Shown one piece after another: positions 16,849-25,802 of a stretch of DNA of 40,354 nt. This DNA is from Actinoallomurus sp. GTDB lineage: Bacteria; Actinomycetota; Actinomycetes; Streptosporangiales; Streptosporangiaceae. Within the stretch, counting starts at the first letter, position 1. Each line of letters starts with the position of its first letter. The notes under the pieces were generated by a model, which saw nothing but the letters and a program-made list of their open reading frames with translations, was not told the origin of the DNA and did no database searches. Location of the stretch: assembly GCA_025964685.1 (NCBI GenBank), contig JAOPYG010000007.1, positions 1 through 40,354 of the forward strand. Direction: 5' to 3'. Position numbers and translations under genes: made by a program.

Positions 16849-17907
16849 TCAGGCGTCCGGTCCCATGCCCTCCGGCCGCAGGTGCTTCAGCAGGCCGGTG
16901 AAGTCCGACCACGCGGACGGATCCAGCCCGTCGCCGAGCGGGTACCACACGGCCGGTGCGCGCTCCGGCCCGATGGGGTGCCCTTCGGCGGGTGCGGCGA
17001 GGGCGTGGTCGAGGCCGATCTCGCGTACTCCCTCGGCGCCGACCGCGAGGCCGACGGGTACGGGGGCGCCGCACCAACGGGCCGGGTAGGTCAGGTCCGT
17101 ACGCCCGGGGGTGCGCTGCACGCTCATCGACAGCAGCAGCCCCGCGTCGGCGAACCCGGCCGCGAGCTCCTCCAGCCGGTCGAGGCGCGGCTCCTCACCC
17201 GGGCGGTGGCCGACGACGAAAGTGATCTCCTCCTTGACGCCCGAGGTCACCCGGGACACCAGGACGCCGCCGATGAACCGCCGCTCGCCGGATCCGGTGA
17301 ACATCAGCCAGGTCGACCGGGGGGACCGGCGCTGGCACAGGTCGGTGATCTCGGCGCGTTCCCACGGGTTGACGGCCGGTTCGGCGATTCCCCAGCCGGC
17401 CGGCTCGCCGCCGCACAGCACCCGCGCGAGCGTCTCGACGGCGTCGCCGAGGACCAGGTCGAGGGCTGCCCCGTGCAGCAGCTTCACGTCGAGGAGCAGG
17501 TGCGAGCCCAGGTCCGGCACCGGCCGCGCGAAGGTCGGCGACGGGCCGGCCTCGGCCGCCTCGGGCGCGATCGCGAACGACGAGCCGTCCCAGGCGAGCG
17601 GCACACCGGAGAGCCCGTCGAAGAAGCCGGTGTCGTCCGGCTCGCGCACCACCCAGCGGCAGCGGGGACCGGACAGCGTGGTGCGCAGGGCCGGCGTGAT
17701 CCGGGCGTCGGCCCGGGTGAGCACCTGCAGCCCCTGCTTCGCCCGGGCGCACGCGGACGCCGCGTCGACCAGCCAGGCCGTGAGCGGCACCACCGGGCGG
17801 TCCTGGACGACGACGGCGACCTCGTCGGTGACGGCGTCCACCGTCGGATGGAGGAAGACGTCGGCCTCCTCCTCGGGCGTGCCCGTGGTCTGGTCGGAAC
17901 CGTTCAC
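16849..17907 (-). CDS. DUF6177-type protein, C-terminal half (T7SS-associated)
   Basis: This 352-residue protein corresponds to the C-terminal part of what is, as far as I remember, a single DUF6177 protein in Streptomyces T7SS loci. It has the segments VVVQDRPVVPLTAWL, LQVLTRADARIT, RCRWVVREPDD, DGLSGVPLAWDGSSF and PAGWGIAEPAVNPWERAEITD. The biochemical role of DUF6177 is unknown; it recurs beside EccC/EccD and is probably a secretion accessory or cytoplasmic chaperone-like factor. GTG 17907 overlaps the stop of the preceding gene (GTGA), so the two halves are made from one mRNA in coupled fashion. No membrane segment is visible. The first ~25 residues (acidic, Thr/Glu-rich) look like a linker, which agrees with a fission point there. 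Confidence 0.8.
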   Translation of the reverse strand: MNGSDQTTGTPEEEADVFLHPTVDAVTDEVAVVVQDRPVVPLTAWLVDAASACARAKQGLQVLTRADARITPALRTTLSGPRCRWVVREPDDTGFFDGLSGVPLAWDGSSFAIAPEAAEAGPSPTFARPVPDLGSHLLLDVKLLHGAALDLVLGDAVETLARVLCGGEPAGWGIAEPAVNPWERAEITDLCQRRSPRSTWLMFTGSGERRFIGGVLVSRVTSGVKEEITFVVGHRPGEEPRLDRLEELAAGFADAGLLLSMSVQRTPGRTDLTYPARWCGAPVPVGLAVGAEGVREIGLDHALAAPAEGHPIGPERAPAVWYPLGDGLDPSAWSDFTGLLKHLRPEGMGPDA

Positions 17908-18278
17908 CGCGCCATCCCCTCGCCCGCACCTGTCCACATCGTTCCGCCGAGCCGGCCGACCAGTTCCGCCGCGAACCTGCGGGCGAGCGCCGCGGACCGC
18001 TCGTCCCCGCCGGCCGCGCGTGCCTCCACCCACCAGACCGGCGTGGGCACCTTCGCGGCGACCTCGGCGCCGAGCAGGCGTTCCACCTCGCCGTCGACTC
18101 GCACGAACTGCGGCGCCTCGATGCTCAGCAGCGCCTGGCCGCGCTCGTCGCACAGCTGGATGATCGCCCCGTCCGCGGTGCCGCGCACGCGGAGGGTGTC
18201 GTCGGTCGCGGCCATGCTGTCGACCATGGACCGTACCTGCGGTGCGTTCCGTACCAGGGCGACGACGTCGTAGGTCAC
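17904..18278 (-). CDS. DUF6177-type protein, N-terminal half (T7SS-associated)
   Basis: This 124-residue protein reads from GTG 18278, which has GAGGGGA just upstream. It contains the pattern LRVRGTADGAIIQLCDERG, LLSIEAPQFVRVDGEVERLLG, TPVWWVEARA and LGGTMW. I recall the same order at the N-terminus of Streptomyces DUF6177 proteins, directly ahead of the region encoded by the next gene here. The stop TGA overlaps the next gene's GTG. The start lies 11 nt after the eccC stop, so eccC and both halves form one operon end. The two polypeptides probably associate to rebuild the full protein. The family link is from memory of sequence patterns. Confidence 0.75.
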   Translation of the reverse strand: MTYDVVALVRNAPQVRSMVDSMAATDDTLRVRGTADGAIIQLCDERGQALLSIEAPQFVRVDGEVERLLGAEVAAKVPTPVWWVEARAAGGDERSAALARRFAAELVGRLGGTMWTGAGEGMAR

Positions 18279-18289
18279 CTGTTCCCCTC

Positions 18290-21200
18290 TCAGGTGGCGC
18301 GCGCCGCGGGGGCCGGAGCCTCGAGCAGCGCGGTCTGGATCAGATGGGCCGGCTCGCCGCGGCGGATCCACTTGCCGCGGCCCGGCGGCTGCTGCGCGGC
18401 GTACACCCGGGGGAACAGTTGCCCCTCGGAGCGTTCGCCGGACATCAGCAGGGCACTCGCACCGATCTCGCGGATCGCCTGCAGCAACGGGTCGTACAGG
18501 CCACGGCTCGCCCCGGCGACCCGGTGGGTCACCACGAAGTGCAGCCCGATGTCACGCCCGGCCGGCACGAACGGCACGAACGGCGCCAGCGGCTGCTGCC
18601 CCGCCGCAGTGAGCAGGTCGTAGTCGTCGACGAGCACGACGACATGTGGTCCGTCAAAGCCGCTCTCCTCGGCGAGATCGGCCTGGTCGCCCTCGTCGGG
18701 CATGCGGCCCTCGAGCTCCTTGGCCACCCCGGAGGCGAGGCCCGCGCACACCCGGGTGTTGCTCGCGTAACCGCCCAGGTACGGCTCCGGCACCACACCG
18801 CGCAGCCGCCGCCGGGGATCCATGACCGCGAACACGACCTCCTCCGGGGAGTAGCGGTCGATGAGGCCGCCCGCGATCAGACGCAGAAGGTTGGTCTTGC
18901 CGCACTTGCCGTCGCCGAGCACCAGGAGGTTCTGGTCGTGGTCGAACAGGTCGAGCAGCACCGGCTCGGAGGCGCGCTCGTCGATGCCGATCGGGACTCG
19001 CCGGGGCTCGGCGGCCGGAGCCGGCAGCACGCGGGGCGCCAGCTCGTACGGCAGGACACGCACCGGGGGCGCGACCGGGCCGTGCCACGCGCCGCGGATC
19101 GCCCGTGCGGTCGTCTCGACGACCTTGCCGAGGTCGCCCGCGTCCGGCTGCCGGTCGATCCGCGGCAGTGCCACGTGTGCGAACAGCTTGCCGTCCGTGA
19201 GCGCCCGGCCGGGCTCCTTGGCGCTGATGGTCTCGGCGAGCTTGCGGTCGATGGAGGAGTCGGAGGGATCGTTCAGCCGCAGCTCGACCCGCTGGCCGAA
19301 GTTGGACTGCATGGCCATCCGCACGTCGTTCCAGCGGAGCATGCCCGCCACGACGTGGATGCCGTACCCGCCGCCGCGCTGGAGGAGGTCGCTGACCGTG
19401 TCGTCGAGCTCCTCGAAGTCGCTCCTGATCGCGCCGAAGCCGTCGATCACCAGGATCACGTCGGCGCAGGGGAGTTCGGGAAGCTCGCCCGCGCCGTGCA
19501 TGGCGCGCAGCCGCTGGATCGAGTCGATGCCGCGGAGACGGAAGACCTCCTGGCGGAACTCCAGCATCCCGGCGACCTCTTCGACCGTACGGCGCACCCG
19601 CTCGGGATCGGCGCGTCCGGCGACGCCCCCGACGTTGGGCAGCCCCGACAGCGCCTGCAGCCCGCCACCGATCAGGTCCACCGCGTAGACCGATGCCTGG
19701 GCCGGCGTGTGGGTGAGCGCCAGTGAGAGCACGAGCGTGCGCAGCAGCGTGGTCTTGCCGGTCTGCGGCCCGCCGATCAGCGCCATGTGGCCGCCGGCCG
19801 CGGTGAGGTCGAGCTGCCACAGCCCCTGCCACTGCCGTTTGGGGTCGTCGAGCACGCCGACCGGGACGTGGAGCCACGGCACCCGCAGCGGCAGCCACAT
19901 CCCGCCGTCGGTGACGCGCACCGGGCCGGTCAGCGTGTCGAGGGTGGTCGCGACGGGCAGCGGCGGCAGCCAGATGGTCTGCACGCGCTCCCCGTGCCGC
20001 CGCAGCTGGTCCACCATCACGTCCAGGAGCGTGGGTCCGACGGTGCGCTCGGGCAGGTCGGCCCCGTCGACGTCGGTCGTCTGCGGTCGCTGCGGCGACC
20101 CGGCGGTGTTGTACGCCGTGTAGGGCAGCACAGGGGCGGCGACGTCGGTCGCCTCCGCGACCGCCACCGGGCCGCGGTACGGCCCGGAGACGTACCCCGC
20201 CTTGAACCGCTGGTAGATGGTCGTGTCGACCTTGAGGTAGCCGAAGCCGGGCAGCGTGGGCAGGTGGAAGGCGTCCGGCGTGTCGAGGATGGTGCGGCTC
20301 TCCTCCTCGGAGAAGGTGCGCAGCCCCAGCCGGTAGGACAGGTAGCTGTCCAGGCCGCGCAGCTTGCCGCCCTCGATGCGCTGGCTCGACAGCAGCAGGT
20401 GCACCCCGATGCTGCGCCCGATCCGCCCGATCGACAGGAAGAGCTCGATGAAGTCCGGCCGGGCGGTGAGCAGCTCGCCGAACTCATCGATGATCACGAG
20501 CAGGTGGGGCAGCGGTGGCAGGTCCGGGTCGTGGCGGCGTCGGTAGGTGTAGTCACCGATGTTGGCGATGTTGCCCGCGTCCTTGAGCACCTGCTGGCGC
20601 CGCTGCACCTCGCCCGCGAGGCTGGAGTAGACCCGCTCGATCAGCCCGGCGTCATCCTCCAGGTTGGTGATGACACCGGTCACGTGCGGCAGGCTCTCGA
20701 ACGGCGCGAACGTGGCACCGCCCTTGTAGTCCACCAGCATCATGCTGACCCGATCCGGAGGATGCGAGGAGGCGAGCGCGAGCACCAGCGTGCGGAGCAT
20801 CTCGCTCTTGCCGGAGCCGGTGGCGCCCACGCACAGGCCGTGCGGGCCCATGCCGAGCTGCGCCGACTCCTTCAGGTCGAGGATGACCGGCTGGCCGGTC
20901 TCGTCCATTCCGATCGGCACGCGCAGAAAGGCGCGCTCGCTGCGCGGCGCCCACAGCCGCCGTACGTCCAGGTCGCCCGCGTCCTCGACGTTCATCAGCG
21001 AGGTGAACTCGACGCTGCCCGCGTCGACCTCCTCCAAGAGCGACTCGCGCGACAGCCGGATCGGGGCGAGCATGCGCGCCAGCCCGCTCATCGTGGCGGC
21101 GCTCACGTCGTCGACGGTGCCGGTCAGCGTCGTCGGCTCCTCGCCGCGCAGGTCCTCCACCACCACCTGGTCACCCGACACCGTCATCCGGACGCTCACC

Positions 21201-22291
21201 TCGCCGGGCTCATCCACCTGGTCGGCGACCAGGTGGATGACGGTCGCGGCGAGTTCCTCCGGGGTCAGGGCCTCGTCGGGCCGCACCAGCTCGTCGGCGA
21301 CCATGCCATGGGTGTCGTGCACGACCACCAGCCGGCGCACCAGCCGGAGGGCGTCGCGGTTGCCCACCCCACGGCGGACCTCGGTGGCCAGGTCGGCGCG
21401 CTGACGCAGGTCGTCGGCGAGGAGCGCGCCGAGCCGCAGCGGCGTCGGCGCGATGAGCCGGGCGTTCACGGCGCCGTCGCGCCGCAGCGGATCGAGGACG
21501 TGTGGCAGCCACTTGAGCCAGTGCCAGTGGGGGGACCGGTCGCCGCCGTGCATGACGGCGAGTGCGACGTCGGTGGGGGAGTGGAAGACCGCGAGCTGCG
21601 ACAGCAGTGACCGCATCAGCCGCATGACGTCCTCGCGCGCGCCGATCACGCTCACGTTGCCGGCGATGTCCAGCGGCACGGTCAACGGCATGTCGGGCAT
21701 GCGTTCGTACCGGCGGATCGCCGCCTGCGCCTCCGACGCCATGAAGGGGTCGGTCGGGGCGAGGGCACTGCCGTGCTCGCCGAGCGTCAGCGGGTCACCG
21801 GGCATCGAGCCGGTGCCGATCCGCACTCTCAGGAAGTCGGTGTGGCGGCGCCGGCGCTCCCACAGGCGGGTGGGATCGCGCACGATGTCGTACAGCGCCT
21901 CCGTGGGCGGGTCGAGCAGCCGCGCCCGCACCCGCATCTCCCGCTCGGACCGGCTGAGCGACTCGCGGAGCTCCTCGAGGTAGTCCAGGTAGCGCTCGCG
22001 CTGGGCGCGGCGCTGCCGGCCGGTCTGGCCGCGGCGGGACAGCAGCATGCCGGCACCGGCCAGCACGGCGACGACGAGCATCACCGCGCCGAGGCCCATG
22101 AAGGCCGGGTTGCGCAGCACCGTCATCATGGTCAGCGAACCCATCATGCCGACCATCGGCAGGATGCTCATGAGCTGGTTGCCGCCGCCCTGCCCGTCGG
22201 GAAGTGTGGGCGGTGCCTCGACCTGCCGGGTGCCCGGCCCGGCGGGCGGGTGGACGGTGCGCGCCGGTCGATGGACGATGCGAGTCGTCAC
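18290..22291 (-). CDS. eccC: Type VII secretion ATPase EccC (three FtsK/SpoIIIE-type ATPase domains)
   Basis: The protein has 1333 residues. EccC is the membrane-bound motor of ESX/T7SS machines; it recruits Esx substrates and powers export. GTG 22291 has GAGGAGG 4 nt upstream. Two membrane helices lie near residues 45-85, followed by a coiled stretch and the DUF domain. ATPase 1 has Walker A GATGSGKS (K495) and Walker B LLVIIDEF. ATPase 2 has GGPQTGKTT (K846) and VILVIDGF, with Gly in place of the usual catalytic acid. ATPase 3 has GDGKCGKTN (K1132) and VVVLVDDY. EccCa and EccCb are thus fused in one chain, unlike the split ESX-1 form. Domain 1 keeps the best-preserved motifs, as expected, since it drives export while domains 2 and 3 are regulatory. 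Confidence 0.95.
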   Translation of the reverse strand: MTTRIVHRPARTVHPPAGPGTRQVEAPPTLPDGQGGGNQLMSILPMVGMMGSLTMMTVLRNPAFMGLGAVMLVVAVLAGAGMLLSRRGQTGRQRRAQRERYLDYLEELRESLSRSEREMRVRARLLDPPTEALYDIVRDPTRLWERRRRHTDFLRVRIGTGSMPGDPLTLGEHGSALAPTDPFMASEAQAAIRRYERMPDMPLTVPLDIAGNVSVIGAREDVMRLMRSLLSQLAVFHSPTDVALAVMHGGDRSPHWHWLKWLPHVLDPLRRDGAVNARLIAPTPLRLGALLADDLRQRADLATEVRRGVGNRDALRLVRRLVVVHDTHGMVADELVRPDEALTPEELAATVIHLVADQVDEPGEVSVRMTVSGDQVVVEDLRGEEPTTLTGTVDDVSAATMSGLARMLAPIRLSRESLLEEVDAGSVEFTSLMNVEDAGDLDVRRLWAPRSERAFLRVPIGMDETGQPVILDLKESAQLGMGPHGLCVGATGSGKSEMLRTLVLALASSHPPDRVSMMLVDYKGGATFAPFESLPHVTGVITNLEDDAGLIERVYSSLAGEVQRRQQVLKDAGNIANIGDYTYRRRHDPDLPPLPHLLVIIDEFGELLTARPDFIELFLSIGRIGRSIGVHLLLSSQRIEGGKLRGLDSYLSYRLGLRTFSEEESRTILDTPDAFHLPTLPGFGYLKVDTTIYQRFKAGYVSGPYRGPVAVAEATDVAAPVLPYTAYNTAGSPQRPQTTDVDGADLPERTVGPTLLDVMVDQLRRHGERVQTIWLPPLPVATTLDTLTGPVRVTDGGMWLPLRVPWLHVPVGVLDDPKRQWQGLWQLDLTAAGGHMALIGGPQTGKTTLLRTLVLSLALTHTPAQASVYAVDLIGGGLQALSGLPNVGGVAGRADPERVRRTVEEVAGMLEFRQEVFRLRGIDSIQRLRAMHGAGELPELPCADVILVIDGFGAIRSDFEELDDTVSDLLQRGGGYGIHVVAGMLRWNDVRMAMQSNFGQRVELRLNDPSDSSIDRKLAETISAKEPGRALTDGKLFAHVALPRIDRQPDAGDLGKVVETTARAIRGAWHGPVAPPVRVLPYELAPRVLPAPAAEPRRVPIGIDERASEPVLLDLFDHDQNLLVLGDGKCGKTNLLRLIAGGLIDRYSPEEVVFAVMDPRRRLRGVVPEPYLGGYASNTRVCAGLASGVAKELEGRMPDEGDQADLAEESGFDGPHVVVLVDDYDLLTAAGQQPLAPFVPFVPAGRDIGLHFVVTHRVAGASRGLYDPLLQAIREIGASALLMSGERSEGQLFPRVYAAQQPPGRGKWIRRGEPAHLIQTALLEAPAPAARAT

Positions 22292-22419
22292 CAGGCCTCC
22301 TCGACATCGAGAATCGGCACATACACCCTGAGACGACGAGCATCGCCTTCACGGTCCCTGTTTCGGGGGACCCGGAGAGGTGAGGGGGAGGGAGTGGCCG
22401 TGACAGGAGTCCCCGCCCG

Positions 22420-23352
22420 ATGAGCGGCGCCCCGGCGGACGTCGCGGCGAACGTCCACGCCCTCATCCAGGACCTGCTGCCGGTGCTCGTGCCCGGCGCG
22501 CGGTTCGACGCGGACGCGGCCGAGCTCGTCCTGCCGGTCGGCCGTGCCGAACCCCGCGCGGTGACCACCACCATCGTCGGCCACTGCGCGCGGGCCCCCC
22601 AGCACCTGTGGCCGCGGCTGGTCGAGGAATGGCTGCGCGACGTGAGCGACCAGGCCACGCTGGCCATCGGCGAGATCGAGCTGCTCGGGGACGTCCGCAA
22701 GCTGCTGCGGCTGCGGATCGTGCCCAAGACCTCCGAGCCGACGCGCGAGGGGTTCGTGGTGACCGACTTCGGGCCGTTCTTCGACGCCATGGTGGTGATC
22801 GACCACCCGGCGTACGGCGGGCCGCTGACCAAGGAGCGGGCCGCTCGGCTCCAGCTCGGCAAGCTCGGCACCCTCGCCATCGACAACACGCACCGCGACG
22901 AGCTGATCGGCCTCACCGTCACCGAGCGCCCGCTCACCCTGACCGAGTCGGTGCGCCTCGTCACCAAGCCCGGGAGCCGGTACGTCTCCGTGGCGCTCAC
23001 CGACCTGGCGAGCCATCTGCCCCGGCGCTGCCCGTACGGCGCGCTGGTCGGGGTGCCGGACCACAACAAGGTGCTGCTGTATCCGGTGGCCTCCACCGCC
23101 GTCTTCGACGTGCTGCCGGTGTTCGCCGACGTCGTCGCCGAGATGTACGACGGCGGCGGCGACCCGTGCTCTCGCGGGATCTTCTGGTGGGTCGACGGCC
23201 ACCTGCTGGCCGTGCCCGATCCGCGCACGCCGCCGCCCGAGCTCGGCCCCCTCATCGGGCGCATTCCCCGGGCGGACGGCCCCGGCCGGCCGGGGAGCGT
23301 CTGGCGCAGGCTGGCGGCGGCCGTCCGCTCCGCGGTGCGGCGCCGGCCGTAG
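22420..23352 (+). CDS. Uncharacterised cytoplasmic protein inside the T7SS locus (possibly DUF1444/YtpQ-like)
   Basis: This 310-residue protein lies between eccC and eccD but on the opposite strand. It is soluble and alpha/beta in pattern and ends in a basic tail. The order of its later segments (VVTDFGPFFDAMVVIDHP, RYVSVALTDLASHLPRRCPYG, LVGVPDHNKVLLYPV) faintly recalls the DUF1444/YtpQ family; I do not claim the match. ATG 22420 overlaps the TGA of a seven-codon frame (GTG 22400-TGA 22423) that has GGGAGGG at ideal spacing, so translation may be coupled to that leader. GGAG 11 nt before the ATG could also serve directly. It converges with eccD, 5 nt between stops. A T7SS-related role is inferred from position only. 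Confidence 0.8.
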   Translation: MSGAPADVAANVHALIQDLLPVLVPGARFDADAAELVLPVGRAEPRAVTTTIVGHCARAPQHLWPRLVEEWLRDVSDQATLAIGEIELLGDVRKLLRLRIVPKTSEPTREGFVVTDFGPFFDAMVVIDHPAYGGPLTKERAARLQLGKLGTLAIDNTHRDELIGLTVTERPLTLTESVRLVTKPGSRYVSVALTDLASHLPRRCPYGALVGVPDHNKVLLYPVASTAVFDVLPVFADVVAEMYDGGGDPCSRGIFWWVDGHLLAVPDPRTPPPELGPLIGRIPRADGPGRPGSVWRRLAAAVRSAVRRRP

Positions 23353-23357
23353 CGCGG

Positions 23358-24683
23358 TCAGAACGTGTCCAGGAGGCGCTCGAAGGTGCCGAAGGCGCCG
23401 AGGGCCACGGGCAGTAGCGCCACGACCGCGATCGCCTCGACGCGGTTCGCGATCCGGCGCAGCCGGGCCCGTACGTGCTCGGGGGGTTCGGTGGACAGCA
23501 CGACGATCGGCGGGACCAGCGCCAGCAGCAGCACGCCGATCGCCGGCACCACCGCCCAGGAGGCGGTACCGGCCCACGCCCAGGCGAGACAGACCAGAGT
23601 CCACAGAGCGGCGCCGAACAGCGCGATCTTCTCGACGGCCAGCGGGAACGTGCGCGCCCTGCTGGCGACCACGGTGGCCAGCAGCGCCGAGAGCGCGGCG
23701 GTCCAGCCATCGAACGCGAGGACCGGGCCGTACCCCGCCACGGCCACCGCGGCGGCCACCGCGACGGTCGCGATCACCATGCTGCGGTGCGCGGCCGCCA
23801 GCACGGTGGCCACGTCGGTGCGCGTCACCGTGTCGCCCGCGCTGCGCCGGTCGTCCAGTGCGGTGAGGCCCGACAGCATCAGTGCCAGGCGCAGCAGCAG
23901 GCTCAGCGCGACCACGGACGCGACCGCGAGGACCGCCGAGACCCGGGTGCCGCCGAGCCCGAGCGCGGCGCTGACCGTGCCGGCCGCGGCGAGGGCCAGC
24001 GCCACACCGCCGCCGATCGTGCCGCCCCTGCGCAGCGGCGAGGTCAGCCCCAGCCCGACGGTCAGCAGGGCCGCGGTGATCGCCATGCCACCCCAGCGGA
24101 CCCAGGACTGCCAGTCGTAGACGTCGGCCGCGAACCACACCGCCAGCCCGGCCAGGCCTCCGCCGCCGAGCGTGAGCGCCGTCCCGAGCGGCTCCCGCCG
24201 GCGCACGCCGGTGGCCATCCCGGTGACGAGCAGCACGAAAGCGGCCGCCGCCACGACCGACAGTCCGGCCGCCGCGGGGAACCGGCGCTCGACGAGCACG
24301 CCGACGGCCAGGCTCAGCGCCAGCGTGCTGAACGTGGCGGTCCACCGCCGGGTGCGCGACCCCCAGCGCCAAGCGTGAACGTCCGATGCGTCGCCCACGA
24401 CCTCGGGGACCTCGTGCACGACGGGCGCGGGCAGCGGTTCGTCGGCCCTGATCAGCCGCAGCACCGAACCGTCGGGGACACGCCGGTCGGCGAGCGTCGC
24501 CTCGCCGGCGAGCACCTCGCCGGTCGTGGTGACCAGGTGGCGCAGCCGTGGTGGGTTCTCCACCTGGTCGCCGACCAGTTGCAGCACGTCGGGCATGAGT
24601 GCGCCGATCGGCTCCTGCGACGGCAGGACCGCGTCCACCCTCCGCTGGTCACCGATGATCGTGACGCGGCTCCACGAAGCCAC
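23358..24683 (-). CDS. eccD: Type VII secretion membrane protein EccD
   Basis: This 441-residue EccD, with an N-terminal ubiquitin-like (YukD-type) domain and a long run of membrane helices, forms the channel-like vestibule of ESX complexes. The first ~95 residues (VTIIGDQRRVDAVLPSQEPI, LMPDVLQLVGDQ, LADRRVPDGSVLRLI) give the ubiquitin-like fold. About eleven hydrophobic segments follow from residue ~120, and a cytoplasmic basic loop (PPEHVRARLRRIANRVEA) sits near the end, as in other EccD proteins. I chose GTG 24683 because GGGAGG lies just upstream and the ubiquitin-like domain begins right after it; the longer open frame has no family match. It follows the TNT-like gene by 35 nt on the same strand. 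Confidence 0.93.
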   Translation of the reverse strand: MASWSRVTIIGDQRRVDAVLPSQEPIGALMPDVLQLVGDQVENPPRLRHLVTTTGEVLAGEATLADRRVPDGSVLRLIRADEPLPAPVVHEVPEVVGDASDVHAWRWGSRTRRWTATFSTLALSLAVGVLVERRFPAAAGLSVVAAAAFVLLVTGMATGVRRREPLGTALTLGGGGLAGLAVWFAADVYDWQSWVRWGGMAITAALLTVGLGLTSPLRRGGTIGGGVALALAAAGTVSAALGLGGTRVSAVLAVASVVALSLLLRLALMLSGLTALDDRRSAGDTVTRTDVATVLAAAHRSMVIATVAVAAAVAVAGYGPVLAFDGWTAALSALLATVVASRARTFPLAVEKIALFGAALWTLVCLAWAWAGTASWAVVPAIGVLLLALVPPIVVLSTEPPEHVRARLRRIANRVEAIAVVALLPVALGAFGTFERLLDTF

Positions 24684-24718
24684 GACACCTCCCTTGATCT
24701 CTTCGTGCGTCGCGGGCC

Positions 24719-25714
24719 TCACTTGGGCACCGTCGCCACCGCGACCCGCCCCAGGTAGCCGTTGCGCAGCAGCCAGCGGACGGTCGGCAGCGCGGGCGGC
24801 TCGGAGAACAGCCCGGCGCTGACGGTGAAACGGACACCGCCGCCCGTACCGCCCTTTCCGGCGGGCACGCTCGACGCGTTGACCTGGAACTGCTTGAGCA
24901 CCCGGTAGCGGTGGTAGTTCTTGGGCACCTTCGGATCGACGGTGGCGCGTACGGAGGAGGGCAGCCCGCGGCGGGCGAAGGGGGTGCCGTCCGGATACAG
25001 CGCCGACCTGCTCTCCTGGCCGAACGCGTCCACCAGGCGGCCAGATGCGAGGGCGTAACCCAGGGGAGCGCCCCCGCTCTGCGCGACCTTGGCCTCGACG
25101 TCCTGGACGAGGGAGGCGGTGAGCGCTCCCGCCTGCTGCTCCTGCTGGGCGGTCAGCCGCACCGGGGGGTTCTCCTTGAAGACGAGTTCGCCGTACATCC
25201 ACCGGCACGCCTCGTCCTCGGTGCCGAACTCCGCGCCCATCCGGCCCTGCCGGCCCTCGACGGTGCCGGCCGTGAACCCACTCGGCGTCTTGGCGAGCAG
25301 GTAGTAGCCCGGCGTGGCGGCGGGGCGTGGCTGTCCGGGCAGGACGTAGAGCGTGGCCGGAACGCCCGCCCGGCCGAGCGCGTCGCGCAGCATGGGCAAC
25401 GTCACCTGGGCGCCGACCCAGCCCGCCGGGATCGGCACCTCGGTGGTGCCCGGCGCCGTGGTCGTCGGCGTGCCCGCCGGCACCGACTGCTGCGCCTGCT
25501 GGGTCTTCTGCTTCAGCAACTGGGTCTTGACGAGGGACCAGCCGACGCAGCCCGCGCACACGACCGCGGCGACGCACAGACCAACGAGGATCTTGTTGAT
25601 GCCCTCGTCGAAGGTCCGGCGCGTGCGCTGCTGTCCGAAGAGGACAGCGTCGCGGAGCCGGCGGCGTCGTACCGCCACCGACTCCAGGAGTTGCGTGTCA
25701 TAGTCTCGGGCCAC
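24719..25714 (-). CDS. Membrane-anchored TNT-domain-like protein in the EccB position of a T7SS locus
   Basis: The protein has 331 residues. GTG 25714 has AGAGGGGGA upstream. A basic cytoplasmic start (1-40) is followed by one membrane helix (~41-60), a Thr/Pro linker, a central region and a C-terminal domain (~220-326) that reads like TNT, the NAD+ glycohydrolase domain of the M. tuberculosis toxin CpnT: LVDAFGQES, PDGTPFARRGLP, NYHRYRVLK, GGGVRF and WLLRNGYLGRV. From what I recall of TNT, the His (here H268) and an Arg (R248/R249) are kept. The Arg before FG is Ala (A230) and the Gln of the GGxQY motif is Arg (R295). This may be an inactive or repurposed fold. One helix plus a large outer domain is the layout of EccB, which is missing here; no EccB signature was found. 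Confidence 0.8.
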   Translation of the reverse strand: MARDYDTQLLESVAVRRRRLRDAVLFGQQRTRRTFDEGINKILVGLCVAAVVCAGCVGWSLVKTQLLKQKTQQAQQSVPAGTPTTTAPGTTEVPIPAGWVGAQVTLPMLRDALGRAGVPATLYVLPGQPRPAATPGYYLLAKTPSGFTAGTVEGRQGRMGAEFGTEDEACRWMYGELVFKENPPVRLTAQQEQQAGALTASLVQDVEAKVAQSGGAPLGYALASGRLVDAFGQESRSALYPDGTPFARRGLPSSVRATVDPKVPKNYHRYRVLKQFQVNASSVPAGKGGTGGGVRFTVSAGLFSEPPALPTVRWLLRNGYLGRVAVATVPK

Positions 25715-25751
25715 TCGGGTCCCCCTCTGGCCGGCTCGGCACGGTGAGCCG

Positions 25752-25787
25752 GTACGGGGAGCCGGTCACAGCCGGCTCCCCCCGTAC
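25752..25787 (-). terminator. Strong hairpin between the Esx genes and the TNT-like/eccD genes
   Basis: Arms 25752-25765 and 25772-25787 pair over 14 bp (GTACGG/CCGTAC plus GGAGCCGG/CCGGCTCC, with a 2-nt C bulge) around a 6-nt loop. Read on the minus strand it lies after the second Esx gene and before the TNT-like gene. It has no T run, so partial termination or mRNA stabilisation is as likely as a full stop. Confidence 0.6.
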
Positions 25788-25802
25788 GCGTCGGCCCTGG
25801 CG

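Noticed and set aside
22321..22375. Possible hairpin GGTCCC/GGGACC in the eccC upstream gap as a terminator
   Set aside because: Only a 6-bp stem in a divergent gap where no transcript should end; better seen as chance.
24719..25714. Annotation of this gene as EccB
   Set aside because: Topology and place fit, but the outer domain lacks any EccB pattern I know and instead follows the TNT domain order.
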